Position numbers and translations under genes: made by a program. This document shows, piece after piece, positions 10,115-21,858 of a DNA stretch of 64,000 nucleotides. A model generated the notes under the pieces. That model did no database searches. It saw nothing but the letters and a program-made list of their open reading frames with translations, and was not told the origin of the DNA. The first letter of the stretch is position 1. Every line of letters starts with the position of its first letter. Source of the stretch: Astrocystis sublimbata (Eukaryota > Ascomycota > Sordariomycetes > Xylariales > Xylariaceae); the NCBI GenBank assembly GCA_022453515.1, contig JAJNNY010000003.1, forward strand, positions 620,001 to 684,000, in the 5' to 3' direction.

Positions 10115-12395
10115 CGGCTCTATGTGCAGAATTGCATGCAATTCAGTTGGTGGAGGAAGTGAGAAAATTCAAAATGGGAGCTGACACAAGGTCTCAGGAT
10201 GTAGTGTAAGTGAGCGGTGAGTGAGACCAGGCGGAACAGGTCTCGCACAGCACAATTGGGGTGCGTCAACTTTTGGCAGCCAAAGAAAACCGTGATCGGT
10301 TTGGATTAACTGGCAGGTAGGTATGGCGAGGGGAGAATAGGTAATTGGGAAGAAAAAGAGAGAGTTGGTTGAGATTGGAACGAATGTTGCAGTACAAGAC
10401 GGAAACAAGCTGAGCTGAGCTGTTGGAAGGTTTGAAGGTTTGGAGCAGGTTGGTTGAAGTGGTTGGTTAATTGCGCTAAGCTTTTGGCCCAACGAATTCC
10501 GGGTGGCTGGTCAGGAGCTAACCTTAGTGCGTTAGGTATAGGTACATACGTCAGTACCAGCCGAGCAGCCATGCCATCCCTTTGCCGCCGCCTATGCCTC
10601 CCGTAGTGTTGTACCCCAGCATGCCCAGCAGCCCAGCCGTTACAAGGGTCCGGCCCTGTGGCACCGGCCCAGCCACCGAGATCGAGCAGACGAGTCCCAG
10701 ATCCCGTCGAGTCTGTTTTGAGCAATTAAAGTAGCCTACACCAAGACGAGAATGTTGGGAAGTTTTGTGTTCAATATCAGGCGAGTCAGGCTGCAAGGTA
10801 CCTGCCGAGTACCCACAGTACCTACCTACCCGCAGTACCCGTCTATAGCACCGATACGAACCTTAGCACCTCAACCATGCCCGTTAATCGCGTCTGCATC
10901 GGGACCAAGCCCCAGGCACGCTAAGAACGTATAGTTGGACGCATGATATAGCAATATACTACCAAGTGCAAGGGGTGGTGGTCAAACTCGTAAAGTCCCT
11001 TACAGTGTGGCAGTGTGGCGCAAGTGTTCATAGCTTGGAATATCAACTTGCAAAAGCCGGTGTTGTTGAAACAACAGGGAATCCGGATATCTACAGGAGG
11101 AAGCTATCAAGCACTTCCCAGACAAGTGTCTTGTCATTGGTTTAGAGGTTTGCCATGAGATGAGAACTTAGGTGGGATTAAGCTGGCATTGTGTGCAACA
11201 TCCCCTGCGGCCCTGCCTCGCCTGCCACGTCTAGATACAAAGTGCTGCAGATTGGATACTTATCAGATGCTGGCTCATAATTAGGTAGCTAAGAGTCCCT
11301 ACAGTTGTGCAGTACAAACTGTCTTGGTACAACTACTTACTAAGTTAAAGTAGGTAACATAGGGACAGTGAATTCTATGATCAGTTCCAAGGTTAGCTGT
11401 CTACAAACCTGCTGCCCACTCCAGGTATGCTTATGTAGCTCATACTTTTGCTTCCTTGACCTGCAATCTACTTACTCACATTGAAGAGCTTGGAAGCCAC
11501 TCACCTAGTGATTGTGCTGCCTTGTCTTCAAAGGCCCGTGTAATGTTAACCATGCAGCAGTATTTGAACGAGACCTGTGCTACTAGAACCATCCAACTCT
11601 AGGCCATAGCTGCTGAATAGCATGTTTCATACCAGCACCTGAACAACATATGACGCTACTTCCTATGGATGAACCCTAGATGATAATGTGCACATTTCTA
11701 GTTGTGTGAAATTATACCGCAGTTCAAGAGAACATATTCGAATAACTTACAATTCAGCTCCTCTTTGCAACCCAGGTAGTGTCTTTCATGACCACAGCCA
11801 AAGGTTGACAGGTACATTGAAAATTTCTGCCCGTAGACCTGAGGTCGAAGCAAATTTGTCAAACCACTTGTGCGTGTGTTCCGGCTTGTAGTGAATCAGA
11901 CCGGGTCCCTTCCACCCAAAAGCACGGGGCCGGCCCGGTCCGCGCCCCGCATCCGGACTCACCTTCCGAGTAAAAAGCCGGCGAACCAGCCGGCAATGCC
12001 CGCATGTGGGCTCCGGATTCACCAACCGCAGGCCGGATGTTAGTCTACCACACCCAACCGGCTTCCTCTATAGTATCCGCTTTTTGCCATGTAGCAAATA
12101 CTCAGTGTAGGACCTAGGTGCCCACAAGCAGATTTTTTTTCAACTACCTGACCTCTCCAGGTTTCCAGTCTCTACTCAATTTCCCCAAGCTGCCAGTCTC
12201 TCTACCTGGACTCCATCCCCTCTCACATACACACACTTCTACTGGAGCCTTCATACATCTTGCTTGCCCCCCTGAGGCATCGACCATTGCTTGTCTTTCA
12301 CTTCTACGAGGAGTCTGTCGTGGAGCGTACACCTCTAACGACGAGCCCTTCCAAATCCATATCTTGCTAGAAGTTGAGCAGGCCACACATACACA
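10115..12395. other. Long intergenic region
   Basis: This 2.3-kb region separates two divergent genes. It holds GTACC-rich words near 10798-10850, a largely A/T-rich middle (10950-11850) with no coding signal, and a GC-rich patch at 11890-12060 (see findings). A minus-strand open frame of 79 codons spans 11786-12025 with CGHC near its start; it has no recognisable domain. Confidence 0.4.
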
Positions 12396-14576
12396 ATGTC
12401 TAGCCAGCAGGATCTACAGGCCACTTGTGGCTCGGGGATGGCATTGCCCCAACAGGTAAATCACTCGATACTCACAATCTATGCAGCACAATTTTCTAAC
12501 ATGCTATTACACAGAAGCTCCCCTTCGACATTTTTTACAAGGTCGCCAGAGACTTCCTGGTAGAAGCGAAAGATGTCTTGGCTCTCGCTATGACTAGCCA
12601 CGAACACTGGGAATACATTCATCGTGAGATCTACAGAGCTGATATCCTTCTAGCTAAGAGCATGGTTGAACAAGGTGTGTACCGTCGTTCCTGGGCAGGA
12701 CCAGGAACCGCTGAGGCTTGGGCAGACCTATACCTGAAGTACGATCCCCTTGATGCGAACCGAGTCTGTTATAGCTTGGATGGTTTGCCACGTCGGCCTT
12801 TCCGGGGTCTCGTACCAGACAACTATGCTCCCCAAAATCCACGACACCCAACCATCCTGCATCGTGTCACGCTCGACGGAAATCTTCCAGCACTGAATAT
12901 GTGTCTCACGGTATCAAGAGACGTGTGGCCTGACTACGTTAGCCTGCTCAGTGTCGATTATCTGCACGGAGCACTTCACTTAGCAACGGCTTTTGGAAAG
13001 GCAGAGATCCTACGCGCGATCCTCGATCACGACAGTACGACGGTCAATGAGACATTACCTGATTGCCTATCAACACTGTCGCTTGTCTTCGAGTATGAAC
13101 AGCAACTTCATCTCCGCGGGTACAGCCGTATGCCTATACCAATTCAATATCTTTGCGATAACAAGCCGCGAAATGCTCTTTGCTTCGCTTTGGCGCGAAA
13201 ACAACAAGAATGCGCCAAGATTCTGGCAGAGTACCATGATGAGTGAGTAAACGCCCTGCGTGAGGTCGTCTTCACCTGGGGCGAAAATGCTGACACAATC
13301 AGAACGCATCACGATTGGGCCCGTACGCTTCACCCGTTGGACAGTATGTAATCTCTCGAGTCATCCACTCTCCCTTCTGGCAACATTCGGAGTCACAATT
13401 TACCCCAATGGGCACCTGTACTCCTGGGTCACCTGTACACTTCAATTTCATGAGAGTCACTATTTACCTTGGTTCGCAATGTCTGACTTTTGTGCTTGTA
13501 GTTGCTGCGTTTTCTGGCATGATCAATATTGCCGAAACCCTTATTCAAAAGGGAGCCGATGTGCGAGGCCGTACTTTGCGGTACGCCCTACGTCGTGAAG
13601 GCAACGATGCTATGGTCGACTTTTTACTTGAAAAGGGCGGCATTGCAACCCGAGCCCACCTCGACGAAGCTATCAGGTGGAGAGCTCCTGGTAATACCAA
13701 AAAGCTTCTGGAAAGAGGAGTCGGATTCGACTTCCTCCCACCCTACACTGACCATAAGGAAGAATGCAACTTTGGCGAATGCCAGTTTCAACAGTGGTAC
13801 GTATTGGTTTCACTGGCTTGCCACATAGTCCATATCAATCCCGTCAAGAGGACAATATCTTGTCGTTCACTACTATTATAGAACCCGCGAGGACTCGCTA
13901 ACGCCGAACATATAGTCTCTCCCATGACGTTTTCATCGACTGCACCAAGCTGATGCTCACAATGCCTTCAAACTTGGACGAAAGAAGCTTGAACATTTGC
14001 CTTCTACACGCGCTACGCGATATAGACGGAAATGAGCAGACTCTGAAGTACTTCATCGAAAATGGTATTGGGCTTGACGTTGAGAGAGATGCTGATGGGC
14101 AAATCTTGACGACCCCAATCCATCAAGCCGCTTATATGGAATAGTATGTAGCTTCCCCTCCATGTTTTTCTTTTTTTTTTCTTTTTGCAATCCCAGCCAT
14201 CCTATATTCAGGACATTGCATTGCAGGATGAAATTGTTAATTAACTCTCATGTGATTTAGCGTGGCAGGCTGTCCAATGGACATCCTTACTCTATTGCTG
14301 GAAAAACGACCAGAAGACATCAACAGATTGGACTGCAAGGGCAGCACTGCAGCATCCGTGGCCTTTTGCCACAAGAATTTCGACAGGCAGAAAGCGGCAT
14401 TGTTCTTTCAGTATGGTGCAGAGCCATCAGCTTGTTCAACGCCGCAGGAACGAGTCATTCTGGAGGAAATCAGGCGTGGAACATCTGCCGAAGACATCAA
14501 CCAGATTCTGGAGCTTCAATTCGATGGCATCTGGCCTGATAGTGATTATAGTGCGAGGTATTGGTATGTCGTCTAA
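12396..14576 (+). CDS. Ankyrin-repeat protein with F-box-like N-terminus
   Basis: Predicted protein-interaction protein of unknown target. Six exons (12396-12455, 12515-13242, 13303-13343, 13502-13796, 13916-14143, 14261-14576) splice to 535 residues. The N-terminus reads MSSQQDLQATCGSGMALPQQ, then KLPFDIFYKVARDFL, which resembles the start of a fungal F-box-like helix pair. Ankyrin-type units follow: GALHLATAFGKAEILRAIL, LHPLDIAAFSGMINIAETLI QKGADV, a NICLLHALRD unit with LKYFIENG, and MDILTLLLEKRPEDIN. The 41-nt exon 3 is needed to restore LHPLDIAAFSG across the splice. Intron 3 (13344-13501) is a diverged member of the repeated intron family. Such proteins are numerous and fast-evolving in filamentous fungi. 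Confidence 0.82.
13344..13501 (+). repeat. Diverged introner-like intron, copy E (ankyrin gene)
   Basis: A 158-nt intron. It keeps the order of family blocks: GAGTCATCC near the start, CTGGCAACATTCGGAGTCA in the centre followed by AATTTACCC, GTACTCCTGGGTCACCTG, and a GCAATGTCTGACTTT end before TTGTAG. Individual blocks differ at several positions, so this is an older copy or a parallel resemblance. The internal AG/GT junction is not kept. Confidence 0.5.
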
Positions 14577-14776
14577 CTCGCCAGTGGGCGGGGCCTCTCA
14601 AGACGTTATGCCCATCATGAATCCGAGTGCTCTAGGACGAGGGAATGATAATTATTCGAGTCTCTGGCGAGGGAAGGGAGCTCGATTGCTACGCAAATGG
14701 GGAAGAAGTTGCTAATGTACACCAGAAGAGCTCATGAGCGAATAGGCGCGACCTTGTGGAGCATATGGCCGTTCCA

Positions 14777-17700
14777 TTATTCGAGATTCGCGTGTAGTCT
14801 TAGGTCTCTTGAGCTTGCACCAATGTATGCAGTCTTCGCATAACTTGTGACCTTCCAGTCCTGTGCCTCGGTGTCCCAATTGCTTACATCACGATATGTC
14901 AAGTTAAAGCTGACTGTTTTCATCTTCCCGGCCTGAAGCTCAACCTCGTCAAAGCCACGAAGCACCATTTCTGTGAGAGGAAGAGTTAGAGTCTACTATA
15001 CATGGGATAACGTCGACTTATGTATTATGAGGAGTCTTGGGAGCATGCATGATCATGTGGCATATGCAACGGCAGAGATTTTGCCGTGTTGCGGAATTGA
15101 AGTTTGAAAAGTACTAACTAGGCTCCGTTGGGCCACCTAGGGAGATATACTATAAAAGAGTCAGCGGCTGTCCTGTTTCGTTGTCGGTAAGAATTCAGCC
15201 ATATCGGTACGTACGAGTTGTGGAATATCAGTTCCAGTCACTAGAACACACGAATTAGTTGATGCCTAGCCCACATTGATCTCGAGTTTCAAGAGACTTC
15301 CTCAAGCGCACAAATATTTTATACAACCCCAAGGATGCGCAGGAATTGTGTGAGCTGGAATTTTTGTTACCTTTGCCCGAGTTCGTGATGCTCACGGTTA
15401 TGATGTAAATGACTTTGTACAGTTGCGGGTTTCCTCCAGGTGCGCCACCAGCTGCCAGAATTGGCTGCGCGGATCTGTTGTGTGCTGCATATGGAAAATC
15501 CGGGGACCCGTTGTCATAAGGAAAGTCTGTGCTGTTGATCCAGGGATATATCATACCGGGCACCTTTTCGAACCCATCGGGCTCAAGTGCACTCACGGGG
15601 TCAAAGTCGATGCCCCCAAAAGTCGGCCCCGCGACCGTGAGCCCACTTGATGGCTCGTAGGGCTCTACATCTTGCTTTTCTATCGTGAGGTTCGCGTACG
15701 AGAAATTTGTGTAGCTAAGACCGAAACCAAATTCGAAGCTCGGTTCGATCCCTTCGCGATCAAAGTAACGGTAGTCGATGAAAGAGCCTTCGACGAAGTC
15801 CTGTTGTGGTTCTGGCTTGCTTGAGTTCACAAGAGTAGCGATACCCCAGTCCTTGGCTTCCTTGCCCCACGTAAAAGGGGTCCTATTCATCACACTAGAG
15901 TCAACAACTTCCGCTTAGAGTAAAGAATTGGCTCCTGATTCGGGAGCCTACGCCTACATCTATTGCAAGAGCAGGATGTGCCCGCTAGGGCAATTCGTGC
16001 CTCTGAGACATGCCAATAGAGGGAACAAAAGACCTCGGCGAACTCACTTGCCTGATGGGTTGACTTTGCCATATAAGACATCGGTTAATGAGTTACCAGA
16101 CTCCTGGCCCGGGAGGCCCGCCCAGAGAATCGCCGTGATGTTGGGATGTGCCTTGATGTGATCGATGAGCACAGGCCCCACGCTATGTATCACTACAATC
16201 GTGTTTCGGTTGATCGACGCGACGGCGTCAATGAGTTCATCACCGCCGTTCCAGAGTGTTAGATTCTTGCGGTCGCCGAAGTTTCCGTCAAGGGACTGAT
16301 AGCCTTCTCCGGAGTTTGCATTTGCGAACACGATGGCAATAGACGAATCGCTCGCGGCAGCCTGAGCGGTGCTGAGGTCCCAGTTACTCTGGACGTTTGT
16401 GAAAATGGTGCCATCCGTCCTAGCTTGCTTTTCGAGCGCACTTGCGGGAGAAACAAGATACGGAAACTCGGCTGTCGCTGAGCCCCAACCCATTGCCAAT
16501 GTTGCCTCATCGCATATTCTGTCGACACAGGCATTGGGACCTCTGGGGTTGTCTTGTGCATCTTCGCCAATAACTGCAATGCTGGCTGGTTTACTCAGTG
16601 GCAGGACATTGCCCGAGTTCTTCAAAAGCACAACCGATTTCGCACCAATCTCTCTAATAAGGCCGGCATGGTCTCCTTGAACGTTGACGTGTTGATTGAC
16701 TGTCGTATTACCTGTCTTAGAGTGCCAGTATTGAGGCCCCACGGTCTCGTTCGTCCACGAGGAGTAGTTGATATCAACCTGTTTCGTGTCTCGTCCTACC
16801 TTGTAAAATGCGGCCATTATTCTGACAGCCATGTCATCCATTCGAAATTGAGACACTGTGAGAGCCAGAACTGCTTCTGTGAGCCCTCCGCCCCAGTGCG
16901 AGCCGTACGTAGTATTACGGACTCCGTCGCCGGGCATCGTCATGTCGAGCCCAGCGAGTGCACTCAACGCACCGCTATGTTGTGCACCCCAATCCGAAAC
17001 AACTGTTTTCGATAGTGAGCAAACCCCCTTTTCAAGCCTTCGTTTCGAATGAAAGATCGCCCCCCGGACTCTGCACAGAGCGCATTGACCTTGATATAAC
17101 AACAAGTATGATAGATAAAAGAAAACGCATCTCATACCGAAACCTTGGAAGCCAAGCTCGTCTTTCAGCAGACGGTTTAGAACATACGAGTTTTCGCAAG
17201 CATACGTGTTGTTGATCTTGTTGTAGGAGCACATGACGCTTCCGACACCAGCGCGTATGGCATCCGCGAATGGCCTGTAATTTAAGTTCAATTAATCAGC
17301 AGTCGAAACTAGCGAACACTTTCACTCTTATCATGATACGCTATGTTCTCGGAGTGCGTGGTATAGAAGATCTTTTGACTGACCATAGATAGAGTTCGTG
17401 CATAGTTTTATCGTCAATATTGCTACTGATGCCACCTCGAAAGTGCTCTTGTTCGTTCAAGATGAAGTGCTTCACGCTAGCAATCACACCTGCGCTCTGT
17501 GTTCCTTCGACCGTCTGTGCGACAGCCACGCCTGCTAGGTATGGATCGGGCCCAAAAGCTTCAAAGTTGCGACCGCCAGCCGGATCACGCCCTAAGGGCC
17601 CAACAACTGGCCCGAGGAGGACATCTTACACGCGTCAAAGTCAGCTTGGGACTAAAATGCCGAGACCGAAGTTCCCTCCTCCATCGATCATGAGGACATG

Positions 17701-18328
17701 GAAATGATGACCTTTACGTACCGATTCCCTTATCCCTAAACTCCGCGCCAAGCGCTTCGCCTCTCTTGCGAATCAAAGACCGAGACCATGTCGCTGCAGC
17801 ATTGATACCAGCAGGGAACACCGAGTTCAGATCGGCTAAGTACGAAATGATAGCGTATTAGCACATAAGTCGTGATGGCTCTGATGGGTCTGATGCGATG
17901 TAGACGTTATGGGCACGTTATTGGTATCCTTTACATACAACACCGGCCGCCATGTACTGTATCACCGGTCCTTTCTGCGTGTCGACGGACAAGATATTCG
18001 AGATGATGCAAGACATACTGTACCTAACACCGACCGGGCCGTCTTGAAGACATAATTTCCGGAACCCTAGTCGAGGGATACTCCCCGTATTTCCCGTGCA
18101 CAGATCTGCCTGGTTTCCCGTGCCAGTAGTTAGGTTGACCTTTTCGAGAAGCGTCAATTTCGAAACAAACTCGTGCGCCCGCTTGTAGGCATCGTCCCAG
18201 CCATCTGGACCACCTGCACTCCACGGAGACGGGTAGAATTCGGCTGCAGTGGGCACAGGATCCGCGACTAGGGCGCCATTACTACCTGCCAGGATCGAGA
18301 TGACGGTTATGAGCGTGGGTATCTTCAT
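14777..18328 (-). CDS. Secreted beta-glucosidase, glycoside hydrolase family 3
   Basis: Hydrolyses terminal beta-linked glucose from cellobiose and related oligosaccharides outside the cell. Nine minus-strand exons (18328-18019, 17835-17722, 17624-17384, 17274-17138, 17002-16048, 15882-15371, 15240-15215, 15149-15119, 14970-14777) give 839 residues. [22 protein letters not shown] is a signal peptide. The GH3 barrel contains [36 protein letters not shown] and [11 protein letters not shown], with the nucleophile expected at D271. The second domain includes [15 protein letters not shown], and the third, fibronectin III-like domain includes [15 protein letters not shown]. Several N-glycosylation sequons are present. 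Exons 7 and 8 are only 26 and 31 nt. Intron 5 is copy B of the repeated intron family; its acceptor was set so that GKTPFTWG, conserved in the family, is restored. It ends convergent with the ankyrin gene. Confidence 0.93.
14971..15118 (-). repeat. Possible degenerate introner-like intron (last GH3 intron)
   Basis: A 148-nt intron with weak resemblance to the family: a GGCAAAATCTCT block, then ATGCTCCCAAGACTCC, which differs from ATGCTCCCGAGACACC of copy A at two positions, and GACTCTAAC near the acceptor. The rest cannot be aligned with confidence. Confidence 0.25.
15883..16047 (-). repeat. Introner-like intron, copy B (GH3 beta-glucosidase gene)
   Basis: A 165-nt intron. It shares TGGCATGTCTCAGAGGCACG, GAATTGCCCTAGC and TTTACTCTAAGCGG, and TTGACTCTAG near its 3' end, with copies A, C and D. 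It carries its own inverted repeat GGCTCC...GGAGCC at 15930-15948. The internal AG/GT junction of A and C is altered (GCGGGCACA). The acceptor used lies 12 nt beyond the family's CTAG, at GAATAG. Confidence 0.75.
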
Positions 18329-18814
18329 CTTGAGGATCAAATGATGATAAGTCAGAAATGTAACATCACAAGAGGCCGAATTTTTCAACCGCAATCGAAA
18401 GACTGTAGAGATATTTACATCTCCATGTTCAAGACTTCGATATGACACGAAATGGCAAGGTATTCCCACAATGACGCAGGACCGCTAAGAAATGAGTATG
18501 CCTTGGTAGTGCAGTTCATTTCCGGCAGAATGTAGGAGTCCAATAATAGCCATTACTGCCGGCAAGGAAACTCTGCATATATCCGATAGCATTCTCATTC
18601 GTTAGAAATGAAAAGAAAAACAGTAGTAGACCCAAAGCATTAGGCACAAAGCTCGCTGTATTGGGATGGACGGGAGGTATAGGCAAGCAAACAATGTTGT
18701 TGCCATCAACTCAGGATACACCACTACCTACTTTGTTGCTAGGTTATGGTGCCTCCTCCAACATCACATATCATCGCAAACTATACTGTGAATGGCCAGG
18801 ATACCGCCTCAACA
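18329..18814. other. Intergenic: GH3 promoter and SRO7 3' end
   Basis: Contains the upstream region of the beta-glucosidase and the 3' UTR of the minus-strand SRO7-like gene. No coding signal and no clear carbon-regulation motif array were recognised by eye. Confidence 0.4.
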
Positions 18815-21800
18815 TCAAGAAAACTTGCCGGTGATACTCCCCAATAACATATTCCGTTTTTGTTTGTTCACAAATTTGGTTGCTCCATCTGCCCAATTCT
18901 GGCTACTTGTCGCGACGTTGTCCAGACTATCATTCATGATGTTTAATTTTTCCGTGCGTTCATTCAACTGGCGAGTGAGATAATCTCCCCAGCCCTCTTG
19001 GCTTGGACTCGACGGTCCAGCCCGGGCTGAGTTTTCCATCGCCGCAGATGCGTCAAGCATCCGCTTGCTTGGTGGTCTTCCTGCACCCCCAATCAGCAGA
19101 TCGAGATCTGCTGGGGAGATATACTGGGTGCCGGATAACCACTGCACGTTCGAGATAGTTGGTCGGGGTGGTATTGCAAGATCAGGGTTGATGAGCTTAT
19201 CGGCGGTATTCTCGAGTTCCTTACCCGTTCCCCATACTTGCAAGACAGCCAGCTCCGCTGGTCCCGTCCAGCAGATTACTTCACCATCCTCAGTAACAAG
19301 TGAATTGGAGATACGTCTGCCATCTAACATTGGTAACGCAGCATTACCGATTTCTTTCAGTCCTGGGAGACTAAATGCTCGAGTCGTTCGATCGCCGAAG
19401 ACGCCAACTAACGCCATCCCATGCAGTTCAAACTCGGTAACTGCAGCAGCGCTACACAGGCAGTCACTGAATGATTTGGATGCCCCTTTGGCAGAAGCAG
19501 GTTTGAATATACGGATTTCGCTTTGTGTGACTAGACGGTTGTTAGCGATCATTTTGGCTACTGAACGTGAGACTGTGCGATGCTCACCAACAACAAGCAG
19601 ACCGTTGACATGTCTACCTTCTCTAAGACCGGCAACAGCGTGACCCGTGGCCGCTGCTGGTTTGCCAGTGTCAGCTACAATCGGACATATAGAGATCACC
19701 TGGTCATCCAAATGAGATACACCGGCAGGTTCAGCCTTGAAGGTTGAGCCTGATGGCAAGATTCTCAGCGTAATAACTTTCCCTAACTGAGTGCCGATGA
19801 AACAGCATATGCTTGAAAATTTGTCATCATCCAGAGTGAGGACTGCGAATTCGATGACAACGGGCCAGTCTTTGTTAGCCGAGCCACTTGAGCGGTTCTT
19901 TAGGAAAGACGTTTTCTTTTCCGGTTTTGTCAGGTCGCTTATTGAGGACTGGAACATGACCGAAGGTCCTCGCAAGTCAAGAATACTAAGGAACCCGTTC
20001 TCTGAGCCAACGGCCACAAACCCTACGTCAGATACCTTGACAGCGCTTATTGGTCCCTGGGCCATTTCATAAAGCGACAATGGTTGTAGGCCGCTTTTTA
20101 GATTTGGCTCTGATCTGCCTCTAATATCTGAGAGTCCACCAGGGTTCGAAGGTAAATCTTGATTGGCGGCCTGGCCGTAAAACTTGTTAGCACCCCACCT
20201 GTAAAGTACCAATTCTCCCTTGCTCGTGCCGACGGCGAACTCCTGGCTCTCAGCCGACATGCTCATTGCTGAGATGACGACATTCTCGTACCGGTTCACG
20301 GCTCTTGCCACGTCAACTTGCAGTTGTGCTGAATTTTCGATCTCATCTCCATGACCGACGTCCCATATCCGAACGGTGCTATCGGCGTGGGCAACCTGAA
20401 TAATTGACCGACCCTCAAAGCGACGTCGCGGCAGGGCTCCTTCGGCGCCACCTTTCAGAATCAGCTCACCCGCTGGTCTGTTCTCGATCATGCCGAGCCA
20501 CCTGTCACGGGCAAGGGTAGAGGTTGCAACTTTGGTGGCAAGCGGATGAAGGAAGGATAGCGAAGGATGAAGTTGATTGGTCGGCGAGATAGGATAACCG
20601 CTTGGGAAGCTCATGGTGATGATCTCCCCGGACGACAGCAAAGATAGCACCGCGATTGGGTCTTGGGCGCCAGCAAAATGTGGCGATGCTCGAGGGATAA
20701 GGAGGAAATCGGACACTTCGGTGCCTATTGGGGTTTCGAGGGTCATATTTTGTTTGCCCCTGAGATAGTCTGCCAGGATCTGCCACGAAGAAGTAGCATA
20801 GTTGGGCGTCACCCCAAGCTCGATGAATTTTAGCCCGGCAGAAGACTCATTGAGTGCCTGGCCACCGGCCACCAGCAAGCCTGAATCTTCCGGGTTCTGT
20901 TTACAACACCAGGCGACTTGCGTGTAAGGATGCTTCGGCCTGGGCTCTTCTGGTCGTGATTTTGGCTGATCAACCCCAAAATCAGATAGGGTGCGTGCCA
21001 TGACCAGCCGCCCATCCTTGGAGGTGTCCCAGAAGGCCAAGCTAGCATCGTCGTGTACGGTGACTATGAATGTCCCGGTGGGATGCCACAGAGCATGCGT
21101 GAGCTTCGGTTTCCTCAGTGTGTCTATGGCCTGGTGGCTGCCGCCCGGCGCTCCAGGGGGAACCTCGTATTCGTAGTAGGCAGTCGGCTGGTTCTGCTTG
21201 AATGAGTAGACAACAGCGCCATGGCTGTACGCGATCAACAGCTTCCCCACATCTCGGGGGTGCATCTGCAGAGACACCAGAGTGACAGCGCGAGCACGGG
21301 GATCTCTCGCAGTCCAGAAGTTTGGGAGGCGGAATTGGGACAAGCGTTCGCGATCGAGGTCGTAGGCGTAGACCTCGCCAGTCTGGAGACCCAGGAAGCA
21401 CCAGTCGAGCATGGGATCGGTCAACATGCGGGCGACGAGCCCCGGAGCTGGGAAGGTGGCCAGGCTGAGGCCGGTGTCGAGGTCCCATATGGCGACTTCA
21501 TTGAGCGAGTCCAGGCTGATCAGACGGTTGGCACAGAACTGGAGGTCCGAGATGCCGCGACCGCCGCGCGACTGGGAGGGCTTGAAGAACTTGTGGACTC
21601 TGGCTTGGCCGAAGACATGTATCTCCCCACCGTTGGTGCCGACGGCCATGAGAGACTGCACGGGCTCGTAGGCTACACAGCTAAGACGGCGGCAGTTAGC
21701 TCGAGTGCCCCGGCATTGTGGTTTGCGCGCCATGCATACCTGATCTGAGACCCGATGCCGTATCGCGAGCGCTCGTCGGGGGAGAATAGACCGGGGAGTA

Positions 21801-21858
21801 TGTTCGCCGACAGGTCATTCTGCATGCCTGCCTGCTTGCCTCTGAAGAAGCTTGCCAT
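18815..21858 (-). CDS. SRO7: Lethal giant larvae / Sro7 / tomosyn family WD40 protein (exocytosis)
   Basis: Regulator of SNARE assembly in polarised exocytosis, known in yeast to bind the t-SNARE Sec9 and the Rab Sec4. Two exons (21858-21740 and 21680-18815) give 994 residues. The N-terminus MASFFRGKQAGMQNDLSANI and the following SPDERSRYGIGSQISCVAYE enter the first WD40 propeller directly; the splice rebuilds QISCVAYEPVQSLMAVGTNG. Many WD-like repeats follow over about 850 residues. The last 60 residues (LTRQLNERTEKLNIMNDSLD and onward) resemble an R-SNARE motif, with the arginine of NERTEKL placed like the VAMP zero-layer residue; this is the tomosyn-type tail. The 59-nt intron is near the 5' end. 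Family identity is strong; the exact orthologue name is an inference. Confidence 0.9.

Noticed and set aside
10306..10796. Minus-strand ORFs upstream of the low-complexity coiled-coil gene
   Set aside because: Glycine-rich and Ser/Leu-rich frames without domains; more likely 5' UTR or promoter sequence.
13797..13915. Ankyrin intron 4 and TM-gene intron 2 (31491-31620) as further repeated-intron copies
   Set aside because: Their length is similar, but no family block could be aligned in order.
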